Shown: piece by piece, positions 55,726 to 64,000 of the stretch
Numbering within the stretch: the first letter of the stretch is position 1
How the letters are laid out: the number at the start of each line of letters is the position of its first letter
Position numbers and translations under genes: made by a program
NCBI RefSeq assembly: GCF_964019385.1
Contig: NC_088655.1
Span: 25,569,977-25,633,976 of the forward strand
Length of the DNA: 64,000 bases
Source: Sycon ciliatum
Taxonomy: Eukaryota > Porifera > Calcarea > Leucosolenida > Sycettidae
Reading direction: 5' to 3'
The notes under the pieces: generated by a model
What the model was told of the DNA's origin: nothing
The model's input: the letters and a program-made list of their open reading frames with translations, nothing else
Databases searched by the model: none

Positions 55726-55960
55726 GGTGAGCCAAGGGAAAATTTGTAGAAGGGGAAATTGTGGGCACACGTTATGCGATCGAGTCCACCGACTAAACCA
55801 GATTTTGCTGACTTTCATTCCGTGGAATGTCTCAGTACTCCTTGTCAGTTTTGTGCTAGATTGTGCACGTCTGACTGTTCAAAATCTGGTTTAGTTGGTG
55901 GACTCGATCGCATAACTTGTGCCCACAATTTCCCATGTTACAAATTTTTCCTTGGCTCAC
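55726..55960. repeat. Inverted repeat of the R2-end family
   Basis: GGGAAATTGTGGGCACACGTTATGCG near 55756 is matched in reverse near 55905-55940. The middle (GGAATGTCTCAGTACTCC...GTCAGTTTTGTGC) matches the reverse of 55236-55275 and fragments near 40640. Confidence 0.7.
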
Positions 55961-56073
55961 CATCTGAGTTCTTAAGTACGAGGTCGCTTGGAAAAAGGCT
56001 GGGAGAGATACCGACATGGACCCAGACAACAGAGGCAGAAGCACACAGAGTGAGGGTAGTAGGCTGCAGCCAG

Positions 56074-56161
56074 ATGCTGCTGCTGATGCTGCTGGTACTG
56101 CTGCTGCTATTGCTGCGGCTGTGGCTTTTGCTGCTGCTGCCGCTGCTGTTGCTGCTTCTGC

Positions 56162-56194
<33 letters not shown>

Positions 56195-56846
56195 TTCTGC
56201 TGCTGCAGCTATTGCTACTGCTCAGCATGCTGCTACTGTTGCTGCTATTGCTGCTGTTGTTGCTTTTGCTGCTGCTGCTGCTATTGCTCCTACTGCTGCT
56301 GCTGCTGTTGCTTTTGCTGCTGCTGCTGCTATTGCTTCTGCTGCTGCTGCTGTTGCTGTTGCTGCTGTTACCGCTGCTGTTGGTGCTGATGCTGCTGCTA
56401 GTGCTGCTGCTGCTATTCAGCTGCTGCTACTGCTGCTATTGCTGCTGCTGCTGTTGCTGCTGATGGTTGCTGTTGCTGCTGATGGTTGCTGTTGCTGCTG
56501 CTGCTGCTATTGCTGCTGCTGATGCTATTGGTACTGCTGCTGCTATTGCTGCCGCTGTTGCTTTTGCTGCTGCCGCTGCTGTTGCTGCTTCTGCTGCTGC
56601 TGCTTCTGCTGCTGCTGCTTCCGCTGCTGCAGCTATTGCTGCTGCTGCTCAGCATGCTGCTACTGTTGCTGCTATTGCTGCTGCTGTTGCTTTTGCTGCT
56701 GCTGCTGCTATTGCTCCTGCTGCTGCTGCTGCTGTTGCTTTTGCTGCTGCTGCTATTGCTTCTGCTGCTGCTGTTGCTGTAGCTGCTGCTGCTATTGCTG
56801 CTGCTATTGCTCCTGCTGCTGCTGTTGCTGCTGCTGCTGTTGCTTT

Positions 56847-56879
<33 letters not shown>

Positions 56880-56985
56880 TGTAGCTGCTGTTGCTGTAGC
56901 TGCTGCTGCTGCAGTTGCTGCTGCTGCTACTGCTGCTACTGGTTCTGCTGCTGGTGCTGCTGCTCACTAGTACTGTTCACTGCTA

Positions 56986-57018
<33 letters not shown>

Positions 57019-57456
57019 CTGTTGCTGCTGGTGTCGGTGTGGCTGCTGCTGTTGCTGCTGTTGCTGCTACTGGTGCTGGTGCTGCTGTTGCTGCTGCTGT
57101 TGCTGCTGCCAATGTCGCTGCTGTTGCTGTTGCTGCTGCTGTTGCTGCTGTTACCGCTGCTGTTGGTGCTGATGCTGCTGCTAGTGCTGCTGCTGCTATT
57201 CAGCTGCTGCTACTGCTGCTATTGCTGCTGCTGCTGTTGCTGCTGATGGTTGCTGTTGCTGCTGCTGCTATTGCTGCTGCTGATGCTATTGGTACTGGTG
57301 CTGCTATTGCTGTCGCTGTTGCTTTTGCTGCTGCTGCCGTCGCTGTTGCTGCTTCTGCTGCTGCTTCTTCTGCTGCTGCTGCTTCTGCTGCTGCAGCTAT
57401 TGATGCTGCTGCTCAGCATGCTGCTACTGTTGCTGCTATTGCGGCTGCTTTTGCTT

Positions 57457-57494
<38 letters not shown>

Positions 57495-57790
57495 ATTGCT
57501 CCTGCTGCTGCTGTTGCTGCTGCTGCTATTCAGCTGCTGCTGCTATTGCTTCTGCTGCTGCTATTGCTTCTGCTGCTGGTGTTGCTGTAGCCGCTGCTGC
57601 TGTTGCTGCTGCTGCTGTTGCTGCTACTGCTGCTACTGGTTCTGCTGCTGGTGCTGCTGGTCACTAGTACTGTTCACTGCTGCTGCTGTTGTTGCTGCTG
57701 CTGCTGCTATTGCTGCTGCTGTTGGTGCTGTTGCTGGTGTTGCTGCTGTTGCTGTTGCTGCTGGTGTTGGTGTGGCTGCTGCTGTTGCTT
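56074..57790. repeat. (GCT)n array with higher-order structure
   Basis: Interrupted GCT repeats (GTT, ATT and CCT variants). Landmarks recur in order: CTCAGCATGCTGCTACTG near 56222, 56648 and 57411; GCTGCTATTCAGCTGCTGC near 56408 and 57190; TCACTAGTACTGTTCACTGC near 56965 and 57660. This shows internal duplications of several hundred bp. Open frames give poly-Ala, poly-Leu or poly-Cys and are not evidence of genes. Confidence 0.92.
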
Positions 57791-58825
57791 TCTGCATTGC
57801 GTTAAATCGCGCATCTATGAGCGACATCCACATAAACTGCTGGGACCATGGTATTGTACTCGAATCTCATTCTGAGCACCCTTTTTTCTTCCTTTTTTCA
57901 GCCGTTTTTTGCAAAAAGTCCTCGAGCTCGATTTTTTTTATCGATCGTTCTTCAAGGAAAGATGAGTGGACAATCGATCAACAGGGCCGAGGACGAATGT
58001 GTCTGGTTAGAGTTCTTGCGGGGCACAGGCTGACCAGACACACATATAGATACATTGCGACGATCTGATCTGCACAGTGTTTCCTAATACCGCACGCACG
58101 ACGGTACGTACAATTCATGTGATTTCAAATTGTTTGTGATCTACAACGTCGCGAGCAGGACGGAAATACAGCAACAGCACGACAACCGTTATACCAGGCA
58201 GTAACCAACAGTCACCTCCATCACATTCTCCAGATCAGACGGCAAGTGAGGCAGTGAACATGAAGAAATATAGTATGAAAGAATGAAAAGTGAATAATTC
58301 AAAAATCTCAGAAACGTTGAACGTAAAAAAACACTGAGAACAAGGAAAGTGACTTACTTCGATGGCAAAAGACAAAGCGAATGTTCCTCGTATGGACCTG
58401 GCTCTTGCGGAATCAGCCACACTGTGGAACCATGTGTTTGATTCTACAAGGGATGGCTACCTGCTCCTCACCAACCAGCCCAGTGACGACGGTGGTAAAG
58501 TCGCCAAAAATAGGAAAGTTGAACATTTTGTGCATGCATGCAATAGAAAATTTGTGCTGAGTATGTCGAGTGGCCATTCGAACAGGACAAAGCCGTTGCG
58601 CAAGCTGTGACCCTGAAATTTCGTCCATTGGTAGCGAGGGTAACCCTGAGCTGGAAAGTGTAAGGGATGGCATGCTACACTCCCCCGCATACGCTTGACA
58701 GCACGATTTGAGGCGTGGAGTAGTAATATACCAGTATCTTACTACCCCCTGATACCTGATGCATGGACGTCGTCATCTTCATCCCGCAGATCGAAAATGT
58801 ACAGGTGTCGCGTGATTTCGCGCAA
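57791..58825. other. Spacer between the two GCT arrays
   Basis: No supported exon. A frame at 58362-58610 (+) is open for 82 codons but has no recognised motif or good splice sites. Confidence 0.45.
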
Positions 58826-59456
58826 TGGTTGCTGCTGCTGGTGCTGGTGCTGCTGTTGCTGCTGCTGTTGCTGCTGCCAATGTCGCCGCTGTTGCTGCTG
58901 CTGTTGTTGCTGTTACCGCTGCTGTTGGTGCTGATGCTGCCGCTAGTGCTGCTGCTGCTGCTATTCAGCTGCTGCTACTGCTGCTATTGCTGCTGCTGCT
59001 GTGGCTGCTGATGGTTGCTGTTGCTGCTGCTGCTGCTATTGCTGCTGCTGATGCTATTGGTACTGCTGCTGCTATTGCTGCCGCTGTGGCTTTTGCTGCT
59101 GCTGCCGCTGCTGTTGCTGCTTCTGCTGCTGCTTCTTCTGCTTCAGCTATTGCTGCTGCTGCTCAGCATGCTGCTACTGTGGCTGCTATTGCTGCTGCTG
59201 TTGCTTTTGCTGCTGCTATTGCTCCTGCTGCTGCTGTTGCTATTGCTCCTGCTGCTGCTGCTGTTGCTATTGCTCCTGCTGCTGCTGTTGCTATTGCTCC
59301 TGCTGCTGCTGTTGCTATTGCTCCTGCTGCTGCTGTTGCTATTGCTCCTGCTGCTGCTGTTGCTATTGCTCCTGCCGCTGTTGCTATTGCTCCTACTGCT
59401 GCTGCTGTTGCTATTGCTCCTGCTGCTGCTGTTGCTATTGCTGCTGCAATCATTAC
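58826..59456. repeat. Second (GCT)n array
   Basis: Shares landmarks with the first array (GCTATTCAGCTGCTGC near 58962, CTCAGCATGCTGCTACTG at 59161). It ends with seven or more repeats of a 24-27-bp word CTGTTGCTATTGCTCCTG (59220-59440). Confidence 0.92.
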
Positions 59457-59474
59457 AGTAATGTCGGTCCCTGA

Positions 59475-59625
59475 AGAACTGGGGGTGGAGGGGGGTCAGC
59501 CTCCTAGCCTAGACTGTTCGTATTTTACATGTATTACAGTGTATGCACAGTTGAGTCACCGTGTATACATTGGTATGCTGTGCTTGGTGAAATTCTAGCC
59601 TGGTCGTTCTTCACTTCACGCTCCG
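59475..59625. repeat. Fragment matching the tail of the tandem units
   Basis: GGGGGTCAGCCTCCTAGCCT, then TTGAGTCACCGTGTATACAT and GCCTGGTCGTTCTTC, match 14305-14425 in U1. In the units this segment follows E6, so CARD-like exon 2 may stand where the ancestral unit continued. Confidence 0.8.
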
Positions 59626-59744
59626 TTCTTTGGCGTCCAACAGAACTGTGGTGTTGGATTTCTTTTCACACCACTGTTGAGTTATCACAGTGCTGTGTGC
59701 TTCAAGCTTCTTTTTATGTGCTTTGCGTTTGCTTGCATTGCCAG

Positions 59745-60059
59745 CTGGTAACCCGTTCGACTCGGAAACGTTCATCTTCGAAATTCAGCCATGGCTGAAT
59801 AAAGTGCCTGCGGAGAGACTGCGCAATGCGGCCATAGAGGCTCTTCTCATCACGGATCGCATTACGATTGCCACACTGAAACGGACTCAGGCCAACAGTG
59901 GTAGTGCGGATCACAACGGAGTCCTTGTCGAATCAATCGTCGCTGGAGGCCGGGATGCTTACCAGAAGCTGTGTAATGTCGTCAAGACGCTGGGCTATGA
60001 TGGCAGGCATGAGCAAATGGTTCAACTTCTTCGGCGGCCGGGTCCTCAGCTGGATGCAG
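59745..60059 (+). CDS. CARD-like domain exon 2
   Basis: The acceptor TTGCTTGCATTGCCAG ends at 59744 and the donor GATGCAG|GTAAGG is at 60059/60060. The exon is phase 1 at both ends, so it can be inserted or skipped without breaking the frame. About 104 residues: the NPFD start, then a helical domain with ALLITDRITIATLKR, SIVAGGRDAYQKLCNVVKTLG and MVQLLRR. The layout is that of a CARD. It is a paralogue of the exon at 31778 (shared PFD start, G-x2-A-x2-LC helix and phase) but has no stop. It is an interaction module; partner unknown. Membership in the ROCO gene is plausible but unproven. Confidence 0.65.
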
Positions 60060-60285
60060 GTAAGGCGACAGGCCCTTGTCTTTGTAAGGTGATAGGCTAC
60101 ACGCCCTTCCCTTTGTAAGGTGACAGGCTACACGCCCTTGCCTTTGCCCCAATCCCCAACAAGATACTGCAACCCTGGGAACTTTCGGTGGTGTCATATT
60201 TCGGTATTTCCCAAAATCAGCGATTCGGTAGCGCGAAAATCTCGGTAAACTATTTTTCCAGATCCGAAAATGCATTTTGCACATT
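60060..60285. other. Intron start after CARD-like exon 2
   Basis: A 32-nt word (AAGGTGAYAGGCTACACGCCC) is tandemly repeated about 2.5 times at 60059-60140. Otherwise unassigned. Confidence 0.5.
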
Positions 60286-61244
60286 GTGTGGTATGGGGGG
60301 GGGGCATGGCTGTGTGGTATGGGGGGGGGGGATGGCTGTGTGGTGTGGGGGGGGGGCATGGCTGTGTGGTATGGGGGGGGGGGGCATGGCTGTGTGGTAT
60401 GGGGGGGGGGGCATGGCTGTGTGGTATGGGGGGGGGCATGGCTGTGTGGTATGGGGGGGGGCATGGCTGTGTGGTATGGGGGGGGGGGGCATGGCTGTGT
60501 GGTATGGGGGGGGGGGGCATGGCTGTGTGGTAGGCGGGGGGGGGGGGCATGGCTGTGTGGTATGGGGGGGCATGGCTGTGTGGTATGGGGGGGGGGCATG
60601 GCTGTGTGGTATGGAGGGGGGGGGGCATGGCTGTGTGGTATGGGGGGGGGCATGGCTGTGTGGTATGGGGGGGGGGCATGGCTGTGTGGTATGGGGGGGG
60701 GGGGCATGGCTGTGTGGTATGGGGGGGGGGGGTATGGCTGTGTGGTATGGGGGGGGGGGGGGCATGGCTGTGTGGTATGGGGGGCATGGCTGTGTGGTAT
60801 GGGGGGAGGCATGGCTGTGTGGTATGGGGGGGGGGCATGGCTGTATGGTATGGGGGGGGGGGGCATGGCTGTGTGGTATGGGGGGGGGGGCATGGCTGTG
60901 TGGTATGGGGGGGCATGGCTGTGTGGTATGGGGGGGGGGGGGCATGGCTGTGTGGTATGGGGGGGGCATGGCTGTGTGGTATCGGGGGGGGGGGGCATGG
61001 CTGTGTGGTATGGAGGGGGGGGGCATGGCTGTGTGGTATGGGGGGGGGCATGGCTGTGTGGTATGGGGGGGGGGCATGGCTGTGTGGTATGGGGGGGGGG
61101 GCATGGCTGTGTGGTATAGGGGGGGGGGGGGCATGGCTGTGTGGTATGGGGGGGGGGGGCATGGCTGTGTGGTATGGGGGGGGGGCATGGCTGTGTGGTA
61201 TGGGGGGGGGGCATGGCTGTGTGGTATGGGGGGGGGGGGGGGGG
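60286..61244. repeat. G-run minisatellite (predicted quadruplex-forming)
   Basis: Between 35 and 40 copies of a word GGTAT+G(6-16)+CATGGCTGTGT, with variable G-run length. The + strand is G-rich throughout. Long open frames on both strands are a by-product. Confidence 0.95.
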
Positions 61245-63031
61245 TGTATGCATATAACAAAGGCAAACTCAACTAAAATTTTCTTTCTCCAAGCACAACC
61301 ACCGGCACCGGCAAGGAGAAACGCACGTTCTCTGACTACATGACTGTACAATACGACTGATACGAGTGTAGTACATGACAAGTCCGTGTGTTGTCTGTTG
61401 ACTAGTTTTCTGAGTCTTGTGTCTCGAGTCTTGTAGCTAGCAGCACGGCAGTGCGGGAGTAGTTCCGTGTGATGAGTTTGTTGACTGCACTACAGCTAGC
61501 ACGCAGTGCCGTAGAGGCCATTGCATGCTGACGGAAAAAGTCTAACTCGGAAACGGCTAAAATACGGTATAACCTCGGGGTTTACCGAGCTGAAAATTAC
61601 AGGGTACGTAATCGAATGGTCTTGGTCCGAAGAAACTGCGACAAACGGTTCCCCAATCGAACGCGCTCCGAATATGGCCATTTTGTACACAACTAGATGG
61701 TGTGGCTACCTAGCTGTACGCTGTGACGTCATCACCTGGATCTGGGTGATGTGCGCTCAAATTCGCACATGTTCGATTGGGCGTATCTGACGAACCATAG
61801 GCCGCAGCCTCCTCGGACAAAGACCATTCGACTCAGCGACCCGAACTCTACGGACTGTGAAATTTAAATTTTTCACCGGACTTCCCCTTTAAGTTGTTAA
61901 CGAACATTTAATTGTAACGAGTTAACGAATTTGAAAAAAACGTTACTAGTAGGGATGAAACGATTACACCGATTACTCGGAACTTACTCGTTATCTCTAT
62001 GATCTCTACTCGTTATGCTGTTATGGAGTATGCAGTACTTGTACTTGTGCATGTATGTATGCATAGTACTGTACTACTACTAGCTAAGTCACACTGTCTG
62101 CTCTGCATAGTCAACCCCAGCACTGGGAGTCATCCAAGGTTACAAAATTCACACCTTTTTCTAGTCACCTTCGCACCTTTGGGATCCGGTGTGTACCCCC
62201 CCCCCCAGGAAAACCAACTGGCTGTGCAGGATTTGATAGTCACTGGGAGTCGATTGAGGCGCCTGTTTGTAGGCATCAGCATTCGTGACATACATGTACA
62301 TGACGTATGCTACCATACAGGACTCTAAAAGTGGAATTTTGGTGGCATATCAGTATTTGACCCGGGTCAACTGTCTTCATGTAAACGCTCACCTATTTTT
62401 TGTCTATCGTACAGACTTTCAACCCGGGCTGAACTTGACCCGGGTTGAAATTTCTCATGAAAACACAGCCTAAGGCTGTGTTTTCATGAGAAATTTCAAC
62501 CCGGGTCAAATTTCAACCCGCCATGAATGCGGATTGACTGGCGTGTTTACATGACGCATTGCGCTCGACCCAGGTTGAAATTTCGCCCCTGGTTGATTTC
62601 AACCAGGGAGTCGTCAAATATGGTACCGGTATTTGACGACTCCCTGATTTCAACCCTCCCCTTAGAAATCGTACTGGCGAACTTCTGTGCGCATCTCGCG
62701 CCATGTTTGAATAGCACTGCACAAATAAGTGCACATGCAAATTTCGCGCGAAAGTATTCACGTGACCACACAGGACTCTAGAAGTGGACTTTTGGCGGTA
62801 AATCAGTAATAGACTGTCTTCATGTAAACAACCACCTATTTTTCCATCGTGCAGACTTTCAACCCGGGTTGAACTCGACCGTGGTTGAAAATTCTCCCGT
62901 AAACGCAGCCTGAGGCCTAGGCCGTCATCACACTACGTTCTCCGACTCCCGTTTACGTTTACTCAAGTACGTCTATGGTGAAAAATCCCAAACGGGTGGT
63001 CGTGTCATCAGACAGGCACAGCTCTTAAAAA

Positions 63032-63338
63032 TACCGTATTATCTCTAATATAAGGACAGTCTCCAATAGTAGCACGTCTCCAATAATAGAACACCTTGGG
63101 GCGGCATTCAAAAATAAAGTGCTCAGTCTACATTATAAGCACACTGCGTAAATTCATTATCTGTACCGGCGAAAAACCCCTGAAATGTGTGTGTCTGACA
63201 TGAATTTTGCATGGCAACAAGCCTCTGAAATGAGGTTGAAATAATAATGGAACAGTCTCCAATAAAGGAGCGTCTAGCACGGGGCGGAGGTACATTGAAA
63301 AAATAAAGGACCGTGCTTATATTAGAGATAATACGGTA
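63032..63338. mobile_element. TA MITE with CCGTATTATCTC ends, copy 2
   Basis: Same element as 53955-54261, duplicated with R2. A single base differs near the left TIR (TAAGGAC for TAAGCAC). Confidence 0.85.
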
Positions 63339-63384
63339 ATAATGTTCCTGGTTTGAGGGAAAGACACAATCGGGAAAAGTCAAC

Positions 63385-63449
63385 ACCAGGACTCGAACCA
63401 GGGCCCCTCGCTTGTAGCTAGCGATGCTCTAACCACTGAGCTATGGTGT
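63385..63449 (-). repeat. tRNA-like SINE head, copy 2
   Basis: Copy of 54308-54372 carried with R2; A and B boxes unchanged. Confidence 0.6.
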
Positions 63450-64000
63450 AGTCGTCATCCCACCAGAGACCGTTCAACATTTTCTTCAGACTTCGTAACT
63501 CACACTTCCTGTGAATCCACACACACAGGCGGGTGGGACGCAGCCCTCACTGTAACCCACGCACTTCACATACAAACTAGCACGCGGGGAGCCCCAAGTC
63601 ATAACATGTTCACTGGTTTGAGGGAAAGAAACAAACGGGATAAATCTGAAGAAAAATAATAATAACGTTATTAGGATGACCCAAAGGCGGTGGTCGCCTA
63701 TCGTGGGGTCCGTCACATGGAAGGATGATGGTACAAGAGTCTTGACGCGTACACGCAGTCACGTTTTTGGAGAGATTTCAAGATTCATGCCCAAGTACGA
63801 GGTCTGTAACATGGGAAATTGTGGGCACAAGTTATGCGGTCGAGTCCACCAACTAAACCAGATTTTGAACAGTCAGACATGTACAATCTAGCATAAAACT
63901 GACAGGGAGTACTGAGACATTCCACGAGATGAAAGTCAGCTTGAGCACTGCTCGATAGCGCTAACCAACGGCCTTCCAACTTGGAAGGTTTATGGATATT

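Larger units (their letters stand above)
61278..64000. repeat. R1 plus R2 repeat block, second copy
   Basis: 61278-61950 matches 390-1080 and 61890-64000 matches 52795-55345 (without the hAT insertion). Here R1 and R2 are joined, while elsewhere in the window they are separate. The copy runs off the window end. Confidence 0.9.

Noticed and set aside
55759-59598. Poly-Leu, poly-Ala, poly-Cys and poly-Ser open frames
   Set aside because: By-products of (GCT)n arrays, open in several frames at once.
8744-60059. Direct splice of exon 3, E5 or E6 to the CARD-like exons
   Set aside because: Exon 3 and E5 leave phase 2, and E6 read after E5 leaves phase 0, while both CARD-like exons need phase 1. 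At least one more exon or another arrangement is required.
59982-61381. Proline/histidine-rich or glycine-rich frames of 260-420 codons
   Set aside because: Produced by the G-run minisatellite on both strands; G-run lengths vary and would shift the frame between copies.

Overview
The window is animal nuclear DNA from an invertebrate whose phylum I cannot fix from sequence alone. Coding sequence is split into exons with GT-AG borders and consistent phases. Introns are long and full of MITEs, non-LTR retrotransposons, tRNA-derived SINEs and minisatellites. There are no operons, bacterial genes or CRISPR arrays. Most of the 64 kb is repeat.

The one clear host gene runs on the + strand. Exon 1 (2061-3959) encodes a Roc GTPase plus most of a COR domain, so it is a ROCO-family gene. 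Exon 2 (5199-5603) finishes the COR region and adds a cysteine-rich stretch. Exon 3 (8744-9018) encodes a helical segment I do not recognise. The joins 1/2 and 2/3 are both phase 0. Two paralogous CARD-like exons lie far downstream (31778-32061 and 59745-60059). Both open in phase 1 and may be alternative or serial 3' parts of the same gene, or parts of neighbouring genes. The wiring between exon 3 and the CARD-like exons is unresolved.

From 9099 to about 30660 lie five head-to-tail copies (U1-U5) of an intronic unit. The units carry copies of one or two small candidate exons (E5 of 36 nt, E6 of 85 nt). U1 and U2 each contain a nearly identical non-LTR retrotransposon inserted in a (TG)n tract. 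U1 and U2 have different single disabling changes. U3 has a SINE in its TG tract, U4 has an uninterrupted TG tract, and U5 has an inserted retroelement tail with a GIY-YIG-like reading frame. Because the units are paralogous, several insertions have an empty site in a sister unit, which fixes their borders and target duplications.

From 32 kb to 52.5 kb there are inverted-repeat elements, a 3.1-kb satellite of 40-bp monomers, a 5'-truncated LINE relic, a family of TIR elements with 7-bp target duplications, and a 3.8-kb minisatellite of 24-bp monomers split by one of those elements. From 52.8 kb to the end there are two blocks repeated almost exactly (R2 at 52795-55345 and R1+R2 at 61278-64000; R1 also at 390-1080), two (GCT)n arrays with higher-order structure, the second CARD-like exon, and a G-run minisatellite likely to form quadruplexes.

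Biologically, the host gene looks like an intracellular signalling or innate-immune scaffold (Roc GTPase and COR joined to a death-fold module). Its introns have been rebuilt by transposons and tandem duplication.
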